Below are positions 24,020 to 34,474 of a DNA stretch of 64,000 nucleotides, piece after piece (position 1 is the first letter of the stretch; every line of letters starts with the position of its first letter). Both the position numbers and the translations under genes were made by a program. The DNA is from Zantedeschia hybrid cultivar (Eukaryota; Streptophyta; Magnoliopsida; Alismatales; Araceae). Location of the stretch: contig JARZZO010000003.1 of NCBI GenBank assembly GCA_030544215.1, positions 22,081,879 through 22,145,878 of the forward strand, written 5' to 3'. The notes beneath the pieces are model-generated. The model saw nothing but the letters and a program-made list of their open reading frames with translations. It ran no database searches and was not told the DNA's origin.

Positions 24020-24892
24020 GTGGGTAGTCCCTATAGCTTCAGCTTGACGGGGGTTTCGTTGGTCCCCAGGGCCCTCTTGAAACGCCGAGGCCTGGCGTTG
24101 AGGGAAGTCCGGTCGGTAAGACAGTAGTCTAGACTGCTTGTGTGTACACGTAGCTGGGCAGTGGAGGTTCACTAGTCCCAGTTAGTCCTTGTTTGACTCA
24201 CTGCCTCACCCTACGGTGCCCGGAACACCGTAGGGGTGGACAGGCGTAAGTGTTGGTGGTGTTGTGAGTCGACGTTTGTCTGCAGTCGACAGTGTGGTTT
24301 GATCGATTAGCCGGATCTTTGGTTATGAGTTATGGTATTGTGTTGGGCTATTCGAATTGCTTACAACTGTGCATGTTGCATTGCTATTACGAATGTTTCA
24401 TATCGGGTTTTGGGAGCTATGTTTACTGCTTTACTTAATTGCCTTCATTCTGTATTATTATACTTGTGGGTGTGTGAGTGGGAGGCGGGGGATCGGATGA
24501 TCCCTACTGAGCCAAATTTTGGTGTGGCTCACTCCTAGCGGTTTCAGGTGTGGACCTCTTGGCGAGTGGCGGCGTGTGGTGTTCTTCTTAGTATGCGGAC
24601 CAGCAGCTATCTCAGTTCCGGGGTATGCCCCGATGTTGTTGTACTTTACTTATGCTTGTACTTATTTAATTCTTTGGACTATGTAATTATTGTTAGACTG
24701 TGTACGGACATTATTAATTTCCTTCTTGCGCACTTATAATTTCCTTGAAGTCCGTGTGACTGTTATATTTAGCCTTGTTTAACGCTTACTCCTCCAGATG
24801 TGTTGTGTGAGATCCGGGTGTGAACCCGTAAATAATGATCCGATGCCCATTTAGTAATCGGGTTCCCAATTATAGGGTGGCGGGTCGTTACA
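24020..24892 (+). repeat. G-family LTR fragment (3' part), + orientation
   Basis: Matches the reverse complement of 57484-58355 in the solo G LTR and ends in GGGTCGTTACA. It is a 5' LTR because a primer-binding site and gag follow. Its upstream part is missing beyond the C insertion. Confidence 0.82.
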
Positions 24893-24894
24893 GA

Positions 24895-24907
24895 TGGTAT
24901 CAGAGCT
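24895..24907 (+). promoter_or_regulatory. Primer-binding site of the G-family fragment
   Basis: TGGTATCAGAGCT two bases after the LTR end. It is complementary to the 3' end of initiator methionine tRNA, the usual primer for minus-strand synthesis. Confidence 0.85.
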
Positions 24908-25046
24908 CAGTCTGGTCGAGTATGTGGTAAACTAGGTTAGATATCATAGTCCAACAATAAGTACGAGTCTGTACAGGCGATGGCTGCTGGTGTAGATTGA
25001 TAGGTTTTGACGTGCTTGTTTCGATTTTTGTGTTTGTGGGGTAGTG

Positions 25047-25721
25047 ATGGCGCTGAAGAGGAGAGTTCCGTTGGCTCGTGGTACGGGAGCAGACGATGGT
25101 AGTTCGGGGGCAGAGGGGCATAATGTGGTCGTTTTATGGAAGCTATGATTGGGGCTATGTCTAGATACCAATAGGGAGATGGTGGTGAGGGATCCAATTC
25201 CCGAGGTGGTCAGTCCACGGTGATGGAGTGGTTCTTAAAGTTGAAGACCCCTTCTATCACGGGTCAACCAGTCCCAGACTAGGCAACTCATTGGATTAAG
25301 GAAGTGGAGAAGGCATTTGATGTTCTTGAATGTGTTGAGTGTGACAAGACTTTGTTGGCAACCTACTTGTTGAAGGACGATGCTTATGATTGGTGGGTTA
25401 CTATCAAGTGAATGATGTTTTCAGATAGGTCCTTGAGAGAGATCCCTTGGGAGGTATTTGTGAAGAGTTTAGTGGACAGTACTTTCCGAGGCACGTTCGG
25501 AAGGCCAAGGAGAGGGAGTTTATGGAATTGGTGCAAAATGATATGTCAGTTCTAGAATATCAGATGAAGTTTGTGGCTCTCGGAAGATTTGTTCCACACA
25601 TATCTGAGCATGAGGAGCATCGAACAGAGAGATTTGTGGATGGACTCCGGTATGATTTGAGGGCAATGGTGGCATCTCATTGTTGTAGAGATCTTGCATC
25701 GGCGGTTCGGTGCGTAGCAGC
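25047..25721 (+). pseudogene. G-family gag (Ty3 chromovirus-like), truncated
   Basis: Gag start (MALKRRVPLARG) followed, with several frame breaks and stops, by the retrotransposon gag domain: WIKEVEKAFDVLECVECDKT and AYDWW, then an open stretch (25447-25721) with REFMELVQNDMSVLEYQMKF and FVDGLRYDLRAMVA. Gag would form the capsid. The sequence ends abruptly at about 25721, joined to copia RT sequence of D1. The minus-strand copy at 56651-57140 continues past this point, which shows the break is a truncation. Confidence 0.83.
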
Positions 25722-26804
25722 GATGAAGCAATCAAATCTTATGACTTCATAAAGAATGAAGATGAACCTTGTGTATACAAAAAGGTTAGTGGGAGCGCAG
25801 TTACCTTTTTGGTACTTTACGTTGATGACATTCTACTCATTGGGAATGATGTAGGAATGCTATCATCAGTAAAGGCGTGGTTATCCAAAAACTTCTCCAT
25901 GAAAGATTTGGGAGAAGCATCCTATATTCTGGGAATAAGGATCTATCGAGATAGGTCCAAAAGGATGCTTGGATTATCCCAATCTATGTACATAGATACC
26001 ATAGTCAAAAGGTTTGGCATGGAAAATTCCAAGAGAGGCCTCGTTCCTATGAGGCATGGAATTTATCTCTCTAAAGAAATGTCTCCCAAGACACCTGAAG
26101 AGAGAGCATACATGGATAGAGTTCCTTATGCCTCGGCAATAGGATCTATCATGTATGCAGTGCTATGTACTAGACTTGATGTGGCACATCCATTAAGTGT
26201 CACTAGTAGATATCAGGCTGATTCAGGTGAGGAACACTGGAAGGCGGTGAAATGTATCCTTAGATACTTGAGAAGGACTAAGGATCTATTTCTCGTTTAT
26301 GGAGGAAACGACTTGGAACTTCGAGGATTTACTGACTCCAGTTTCCAGTCGGATATGGATGACAGTAAATCCATGTCTGGATTTGTGTTCATGTTAAATG
26401 GAGGTGCAGTAAGTTGGAAGAGTTCAAAACAGGAAACTACTGCAGATTCGACGACCGAAGCAGAATACATTGCTGCAGCTGAAGCGGCCAAGGAGGCGGT
26501 TTGGATGAAGAAGTTCATCTCGGCGCTTGGAGTCGTTCCAAGCATTTCAGATCATGTTCCATTATTGTGTGACAACAATGGGGCAATAGCTCAAGCGAAG
26601 GAGCCAAGATCACATCAGAAGTCAAAGCACATTCTGAGACGATTTCATCTGATTCGTGAGATCATCGTCCGAGGAGATATAATAGTTGAGAAAGTCTCAT
26701 ATGAAGATAATGTAGCAGATCCCTTGACTAAGCCATTGTCTCAAAACAATTTAGAACGTCACCTTAAGTCTATGGCACTTAGACACATGGGTGATTGGCT
26801 ATAG
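25722..26804 (+). pseudogene. D1: copia RT C-terminal part and RNase H
   Basis: Open for about 360 codons. The RT palm motif YVDDILLIGND is intact, followed by the connection and an RNase H with both FTDSSFQSD and TEAEYIAAAEA intact; it ends at the TAG before the polypurine tract. It starts inside RT (equivalent to about 39650 in D3) at a junction with G-family gag, so everything upstream is lost. It is the best-preserved RNase H among the D copies. Confidence 0.9.
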
Positions 26805-26818
26805 TCCAAGTGGGAGAA

Positions 26819-28405
26819 TGTTAGAATTGGGTGGCCTCAAAGCCAATCATTGTACATTCTAGTTCAAGATTATTAATAAAGGCAATCATTTCTTCATTTA
26901 ATAGTTCTCGCAAACGACTATCGTAATGAAGGTCCATAGACAAATGTATGGGATATTGAATCATGATGAGATCGTGATAGTGAGATCAATATCCTAAGGC
27001 AATTGTCTTAAATAGTTCTCGATCGTAGGATATTTGAGATGGACATTAAATATCCGATAAGATCGACACACGTTATGTCTGCTCATATGATGAGGGTGAA
27101 TGATCTCACATTCACTCGTGTGGTGACACTAAGACAAACAAGTGGGTGCTCATTAGAGAATGAGTTCACTGAACAGACCCAAATAAGAATTCCTAGATGG
27201 TAATTATACCTATTAGTCAACCAGAGAATTCTATCGTTGCAGTAGTACAGTTGGTCCTTTGACCTGAGTCACCAATGATACCTTGTTTGTGGACCATTGT
27301 ATCTTGATTCTCTGACTCGTGGACTTTAACCATTAAGTCCACCATAATCGGTCTTTCAGATACAGTGGAAAGCTTGCGAAGGTAATTGAGTGAACAACAA
27401 GGGATCACCCACTCTTGGTATAAGACTGGAGAGAGAATGCCCTATGGATATGTACACAGAAATCCCTGGCCAGGGTCAAATGAAAGAGATGTCTTTCTAG
27501 ATATTAACTGTGTATTGGAATCCATCTGGATAATGCGATAGAGGGTTTGACTATAAAACCATACCCTTGCGTTATCGGGACATTGCATGAGTGAAGGATT
27601 ATATCTGTGCGGCATCTGCAGACGGAAAGGTTCAATTGAAGGGAACAGTATCCCTTATATCTTCTGGGATCATGAGGTAGTGTTTGGTGTTGTTCATGAT
27701 CAGAAGGCCAAGTGAATTAATCATCGGATGATAATTTACTTGTTTATTAAATTAATCATTTAACATGTGATGTTTAAATGTTAATTAATAAATATTAAAC
27801 TTAAGAAACAGTTCTAAGTTTAATGGGCCTGCAACCGGACTGATATATGGGCCTAGAGGGTCACACACATAAGAGTTCTCGTCAGACGGTGAGAGATGTT
27901 AAATTTCATGCTTATATGGGTTTTTGTGTAAAGCTGCAGGATAAACATGAAGATTTAATGGAGAATTATCCAAGGCCAAACTCTTGGATAATCATGAGGA
28001 TTAACTCTTGTGCTTATCCTTATTTCTATATAAGGAGGGCCAAGAGGGAGTGGTAAAAAGTTGGTTGGACGAATTTTACTCCCCAGATTCTCTCTCTCCT
28101 CTCTCTCTCTCCTTCTCTCTCTCTTGGAGTGGATCTGTCTCTCTCCGCGCATGGTGGATTTAAGATCTGGTCGGAGCACTCAAGTCGAGGAGGAAATCGC
28201 GTCTGCTGCGGGAACTCGTGTGGATACCTCTAGAGATCGTGCGCGTGCGCGATTACCGAGTCGGCATCATCCACGGGAGATTCGAAACCCCGCAAAGGTG
28301 AAGAACTGTTCTTCCCGCTTAGATTTTAATGTCCGTTTTACGACCCCAGCAACCGATACAATGGAATCATTTTTATTTCCGCTGCGTTCTTGGCGATTCC
28401 TTACA
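26819..28405 (+). repeat. D LTR1
   Basis: 1,587 bp, TGTTAGAATTGGGTGG to GATTCCTTACA, preceded by the polypurine tract TCCAAGTGGGAGAA (26805-26818) and followed by a primer-binding site. It therefore serves at once as 3' LTR of D1 and 5' LTR of D2. It contains the CCCTGGCCAGGG palindrome (about 27467) and a CT-rich stretch near 28085-28125. Confidence 0.9.
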
Positions 28406-28406
28406 G

Positions 28407-28419
28407 TGGTATCAGAGCC
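28407..28419 (+). promoter_or_regulatory. D2 primer-binding site
   Basis: TGGTATCAGAGCC one base after LTR1, complementary to initiator methionine tRNA. Confidence 0.9.
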
Positions 28420-29073
28420 AGGTTTGGTGGTTCGGTTGTAAAACGGCACCGTTTTGTGTGTTTTCTCGTTATGCGTGAAGAACCCGTATTGTACGTGTTC
28501 TTGAGTATAATCCAATTAAAAATGACAGATTAGTGTTCATATGATGATCACGATCGATTTGATTACTTTTCTGTATTTTTCGAATTTTTATTTGGGTTTT
28601 TCGGAGTTCGTCATGTGCTGATGAACTGGGGTACTTCGGCGGCTTTGCACGGGCATTCCAAGTGTTGGGATGGCGGACCAGATGTCTGGATCTATTGGTG
28701 ATAGTCACCACTTCACATTGGGCATGGAGATCGGCACCGGAGTGCCCTTGGAGGTCCTCAAAATCAAGCCCAAACTCGGTTGTTTAACCCTGCAAAAATC
28801 AGATTTAGGACTTTCCGGGGGCCTGTTTTGCTCTCCATCGCCGGTCTCCGGCGACCCCGCCGGTGCCAGGCACGTCGCCGGCGCCGGGGGGCATCGCCGG
28901 CCGGGCCGGCACCCGCCGGGGGATGGCCGGAGCTCGGCGGCGGCGCCGCCGGAAAGGAACCCTAGGGTTCCTGCCTTTTGCTGGAATAGAAGAAGGAGGC
29001 CGGTCGAATGGCGCTGTAGGGGCCGGACCGCCCGATCCCGACCCGGTCGGACCGGGCCGGGGGCCGGGCGGCG

Positions 29074-29134
29074 CCCTGGCCGAGCCAGGGTGCGGCCCTG
29101 GTCGAGCCAGGGTGCGACCCTGGCCGAGCCAGGG
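29074..29134 (+). repeat. Three 22-bp units with CCCTGGYCGAGCCAGGG palindrome
   Basis: Units start at 29074, 29096 and 29118. Each can fold as CCCTGG / CCAGGG with a 5-nt loop. D3 has only one unit (35125-35141), so the number varies between copies. Confidence 0.88.
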
Positions 29135-30293
29135 CCCCGGGTCCGGGCCAATTGGGCCCTAATGGGCTGGGACCATTTTCAGTTTTTTAAAAATGGTTTT
29201 TAAATACCTGTTTAACCTTTAAACCCAATTTTAGCCCATTTATGCATGTTTTAAAATTGTTTTAAAACAGAAAATTATAAGAATAATTAATAAGTGTTAT
29301 TAATTAATTTTTATGATTATTAACAGTTTATTAAAGTGTTTAATAACTGTTAGTCTATTAAAGGGCTTTATAATTAATGGGTGTTAGTTAATTATTTAAA
29401 ATTGTTTTAGATAATTAATTTCCCTGTTAATTTAATTAGTTTAAAATTATTTTAAACTAATTTCATGCATAACTTGATTACTCTTAATGTTCAAATTGTT
29501 TGAATTTGTATTTAGATTAACTGAATGGTTTAGTTAGTTTATTTGTCAATAATGTTTTGAATATTATTGATTATGCTGAAATAAATGTTATTTCGAAAAC
29601 TAATTGGTATTATAATTTTATATTTATAAAATTTAATACCAAACAGCAATTATGTGATGATTGTGATGCATGTGATGTGTTTTATGGTGGGATGATCATG
29701 GACTTAGTATTTTCATGTGATGAATGATGTGAATGGATGCGATGCTTATTTCATTTGGTATTTTAAATAGGACCTGCGTGTCCTCCTCTCTCATAATCCA
29801 AGTGTACTTTCTACCTTCCTATAAGATTGTACTCCCCTTGATAAGATCAAGGTTTCTAAGTGTTTAAATGTACATTTGTGGACCTGCGAGTCCGGAATTT
29901 TGTATTTAAATGTATCGGATTGAGTTTAGAGGACGGGATCTTCTGAAGACACCTCTGGAGGGAGGACTCGCATCAAACGGAACCAGTGTTGCTGTTTTCA
30001 CATTAGGATCCTATTATGGATCATCGTTTGGCTCCGATGATTCCATAGTAGTTTAAGCAGTCCATGATCATCCCCATTTAATTTTTCTGCATATATGTGA
30101 TGTTTGCGGACTATGCTATCATATATATATTTCTATTAAGTATATTGATACTTCAAATTGAAATACTATTGATAGCACGATTTTTTACAAATCAAAATCA
30201 AAACACACTTTTAAAACTTAAGTTGTAAACGTGATATATTAAGAATAATCCACGTAACCCACCATCATTATAGTCCTTAGGATAATTCTTATT

Positions 30294-30606
30294 TCAAACG
30301 GATTTGTTGTGCTACCACAAGGTCTGTTTGATTTAGAAATTAACCTAGGTCTACGACATGTGATGCCATTAAGATGAATGGACAAATAGTGTAGTTTTGT
30401 TGTGCTACCACAAGGATTGCACTATGAATTCATGTCATCTAAGTAATGATGGATAAACTTAACTGAATCAAATTGATTTGTTGTGCTACCACAAGGTCAT
30501 TCTGATTCAGGGGTTAAATCGATCGGATATTGCAAACGTGGCAACTGTCAAGAGTTGACTGCCTAAGGGACTTGATGTGATTTGTTGTGCTACCACAAGG
30601 TCACAT
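30294..30606 (+). repeat. D2 array of four stem-loops with a common 20-nt loop
   Basis: The sequence TTTGTTGTGCTACCACAAGG occurs at 30303, 30396, 30477 and 30581. Each copy is bracketed by a different self-complementary stem: CAAACGGA/TCTGTTTG, ATAGTGTAGT/ATTGCACTAT, TGAATCAAATTGA/TCATTCTGATTCA and ATGTGA/TCACAT. The loop itself can pair TTGTG with CACAA. Confidence 0.9.
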
Positions 30607-30782
30607 GCATGTTGCCTGAAGGATTATGATCCCCACTAGGAGATCACCGGAATCTCCCGTTCTGTATCTTAGAGGGTCATACAGATCGCCGAAAAATAGT
30701 GGGAGCATAAATCTAGATTAAAAGTCCTAAATCTGATTTTAAGAACTATCTGCTCATTTTATATATTTCCATGTAGGTCGCT

Positions 30783-31652
30783 ATGTCGTCACCTAACCCC
30801 CTCCGTTGCATACTTGATGGAAACAAACTCACGGGACCAAATTACATTGACTGGTTACGCAACCTGAAGATTGTCCTCAGGTGTGAAAAGCTAGCCTATG
30901 TCCTGGATCAACCAGATCCAGTGCAACCCGGTGATAAAGCTAACGAAGATGAATTAATGATGTATGAAAATTGGACGGAGGACTCTATCAAGGTCCAGTA
31001 TTATATGCTCGGTTCAATGAATAATGAACTGCAACGACAACATGATAACATGGAACCTAAGACCATTCTGAATCACCTACAAGAGTTGTTTGGTGAACAA
31101 TCCAGAACAGAAAGATATGAGATATCTAAGAAATTGTTCAGGACCAGAATAAGCGATGGCACATCTGTGCAAACTCATGTGCTCAAGATGATAGAGTGGA
31201 TTGAGAGGCTTGCTGTGCTGGGCTTTGTTATGAACAATGACTTGAGCATTGACTTAATCCTACAGTCCCTTCCAGATTCATTTTCACAATTCATTATCAA
31301 CTTCAATATGAACAAAATTGAAGTTTCACTGGCTGAGCTGCTCAACATGTTAAAGACAGCAAAAGGCACAATCCAGAAAGATAAGCCAAATGTAATGCTT
31401 GTTGGTAAGACCAACAAGAAAAGAAAAGCTGGACAGACCTTTAAAAAAGGTAAGCCTAAGAAGCAAGTGAATAGCAAACCGGCGGCACAAAAGGACAAAG
31501 CTAAAGTCAATGATAAAGGTCAGTGTTTCCACTGCCATAAAGAAGGTCATTGGAAAAGAACCTGCAAGATTTATCTTGCAGAAAAAGCAAAGGAGAAGCT
31601 TGGTGAAGCTTCAGGTATTCTCATGATCAATCTTAACTTGTCTTATAGATAA
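30783..31652 (+). pseudogene. D2 gag with zinc knuckle, ends at nonsense codon
   Basis: Copia-type gag (UBN2 domain, residues about 10-190), then a Lys-rich linker and a CCHC zinc knuckle with C248, C251, H256 and C261. Gag packages element RNA and forms the particle. The frame ends at TAA 31650-31652, where D3 has GAA and reads on into protease, so this is a nonsense mutation and not the natural gag end. Confidence 0.9.
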
Positions 31653-33290
31653 TCAACATTCTGGGTATTAGATACAGGATGTGTTTCTCATATCTGCAAT
31701 AACTTGTAGGTGTTAACAAGTAAAAGAAGATTGAACCGTGGAGACGTGGATCTGAGGCTCGGGAATGGAGCAAAAATTGCTGCGTTAGCTGTGGGGACAG
31801 CAAGACTTCAGATGCCGTCAGGAGACTCTTTGGAACTGATAGATTGTTATTATGTTCCAACAATTATTAGGAATATCATATCTATTTCATGTTTAGATAG
31901 ACAAGGATATTCTATGAAGCTAAAGAATAAAGGTTGTTCAATTTATCAAGGAGACAAATTGTTTGCTTCCGGGTATTTATTGAATGGATTATATTTACTT
32001 GATATTTCATATGATGTTTGTCTGGTAAATAATTCTCTTGAACGCTTAGATAAGGATGTGAATAAATCGTACCTATGGCATTGTAGGCTAGGTCATATAA
32101 ATGAGAACAGGATCATAAGGTTGCAAAAGAATGGATATCTTGATCCATTTGATTATGAATCATTTGCAACCTGTGAAGCTTGTCTCATGGGAAAGATGAC
32201 CAAAGCTCCATTCTCAGGACATGGAGTAAGAGCTCAGGACTTATTGGAACTAATACATAGTGATGTATGTGGTCCAATGTCCACTCATGCTATGGGTGGT
32301 TACTCATACTTTGTTTCATTTACAGATGATTTCTCAAGATATGGCTACATATATTTAATGAAATATAAGTCAGAAGTCTTTGAGAAATTTAAAGAGTTTA
32401 AAAACGAAGTTGAGAACCAGACTGGAAAGAGTATTAAAACTCTTCGATCAGATCGAGGGGGTGAATACTTAAGTACAGAATTCACAGAATATCTTAAGGA
32501 TAATGGTATTTTGTCTCAGTGGACTCCTCCCTATACACCTCAGTTAAATGGTGTATCGGAAAGGAGAAATCGTACTCTATTAGATATGGTACGATCCATG
32601 ATGAGTTATGCCAAACTTCCAACCTCTCTATGGGGATATGCACTATTGACTGCTGCATATCTGTTGAACAAAGTTCCCAGTAAGTCAGTACCTTCCACTC
32701 CATATGAGATATGGAAAGGAAAGAAACCAGACTTTAAGCATGTTAGAGTCTGGGGTTGTCCTGCGCATGTCAAAAGGCATGATCCAGACAAACTGGATTC
32801 CAGGACAGAGAAATGTAGATTTGTGGGATATCCAAAAGAGACTTTTGGATATTACTTCTATCAGCCCAGCGATCAAAGGGTGTTTGTCGCAAAAACAGCT
32901 GTCTTCTTAGAGAAAGAATATCTTTCAAAAGAAGACAGTGGGAGCAAGATAGAACTAGAAGAAATTCTAGACTCACAAATCAACACCAGTTCATCTACTG
33001 AACCATTGACTCAAGAACTTGTTCAAGATGATACACAAAAGGTTCGTAGATCAGGTAGAGTGCCGAAGCAGCCTGAAAGATATGTTGGACATATCGATGA
33101 AGGCAAACCAAAAGTGCACTTAAATGAGGATGGTGATCCTCAAACCTACCTTGAAGCCATAAATAGTCATGAATCAGAAAAATGACAAGAGGCAATGGAT
33201 TCTGAAATTCAGTCCATGTATGCCAACCAAGTTTGTAACTTGGTTGATCTGCCAGAAGGTATGGTACCTATTGGCAGTAAATAGATCTTT
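31653..33290 (+). pseudogene. D2 pol: protease and integrase, RT deleted
   Basis: Same reading frame as the gag. The protease motif LDTG is present, followed by TAG at 31707-31709. The long open part (31710-33182) contains the H..H/CxxC zinc-binding region and the D,D,E integrase core (HSDVCGP, RSDRGGEY, GVSERRNR), all three acidic residues intact. It ends at TGA 33183-33185, a nonsense codon shared with D3. About 100 bp later the sequence jumps into LTR2, so RT, RNase H, polypurine tract and the LTR start are deleted. Confidence 0.9.
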
Positions 33291-34460
33291 AAATAGTTCT
33301 CGATCATAGGTCCTTTGACCTGAGTCACCAATGATACCTTGTTTGTGGACCATTGTATCTTGATTCTCTGACTCATGGACTTTAACCATTAAGTCCACCA
33401 TAATCGGTCTTTCAGATACAGTGGAAAGCTTGCGAAGGTAATTGAGTGAACAACAAGGGATCACTCACTCTTGGTATAAGACTGGAGAGAGAATGTCCCA
33501 TGGATGTATACACAGAAATCCCTGGCCATGGTCAAATGAAAGAGATGTCTTTCTAGATATTAACTGTGTATTGGAATCCATTTGGATAATGCGATAGAGG
33601 GTTTGACTATAAAACCATACCCCTGCGTTATCGGGACATTGCATGAGTGAAGGATTATATCTGTGCGGTATCGGCAGACGGAAAGGTTCAATTAAAGGGA
33701 ACAGTATCCCTTATATCTTCTGGGATCATGAGGTAGTGTTTGGTCCTGTTCATGATCAGAAGGCCAAGTGATTTGATCATCAGATGATAATTCACTTGTT
33801 TATTAAATTAATCATTTAACATGTGATGTTTAAATGTTAATTAATAAATATTAAACTCAAGAAACAGTTCTAAGTTTAATGGGACTGTAACCGGACTGAT
33901 ATATGGGCCTCGAGGGTCACACACATAAGAGTTCTCGTCAGACAGTGAGAGATGTTAAATTTTATGCTTATCTGGGTTTTTGTGAAAACCTGCAGGATAA
34001 ACATGAAGATTTAATGGAGAATTATCCAACGCCAAACTCTTGGAAAATCATGAGGATTAACTGTTGTGCTTATCCTTATTTCTATATAAGGAGGGCCAAG
34101 GGGGAGGGGTAAAAAGTTAGTTGGACGATTTTTCACCCCAGATTCTCCCTCTCCTCTCTCTCTCTCCTTTTCTCTCTCTTGGAGTGGATCTGTCTCTCTC
34201 CGCGCATGGTGGATTTAAGATCTGGTCGGAGCACTCAAGTTGAGGAGGAAATCGCGTCTGCTGCGGGAACTCGTGTGGATACCTCTAGAGATCGTGCGCG
34301 TGCGCGATTATCGAGTCGGCATCATCCACGGGAGATTCGAAACCCCGCAAAGGTAAAGAACTGTTCTTCCCGCTTAGATTTTAATGTCCGTTTTACGACC
34401 CCAGCAACCGATACAATGGAATCATTTCTATTTCCGCTGCGTTCATGGCGATTCCTAACA
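33288..34460 (+). repeat. D LTR2, 5'-truncated with internal deletion
   Basis: Joins pol to the LTR at a short shared sequence (CTTTAAATAGTTCTCGATCA). After about 25 bp a further stretch equivalent to roughly 40944-41165 of LTR3 is missing. The rest continues to GATTCCTAACA. It stands as 3' LTR of D2 and 5' LTR of D3. Confidence 0.87.
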
Positions 34461-34461
34461 G

Positions 34462-34474
34462 TGGTATCAGAGCG
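34462..34474 (+). promoter_or_regulatory. D3 primer-binding site
   Basis: TGGTATCAGAGCG, one mismatch at the last base compared with D2, immediately after LTR2. Confidence 0.85.

Larger units (their letters stand above)
28420..30782 (+). other. D2 gag leader
   Basis: 2.36 kb of non-coding sequence before gag. A GC-rich block (28850-29150) carries three 22-bp hairpin units. Then comes a long AT-rich section, two GGACCTGCGWGTCC-type short hairpins (29769-29784 and 29880-29893), and finally the four-hairpin array (30294-30606). The splice- or translation-relevant signals are unknown. Confidence 0.7.

Noticed and set aside
28407..28419. TGGTATCAGAGCC as part of a tRNA gene
   Set aside because: It is the primer-binding site adjoining an LTR; no tRNA body is present.
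28061..28441. Conserved 90-126-codon frame in all three D LTRs
   Set aside because: It lies at the end of the LTR before the primer-binding site and is identical only because the LTRs are duplicates; one copy has a different reading frame end.
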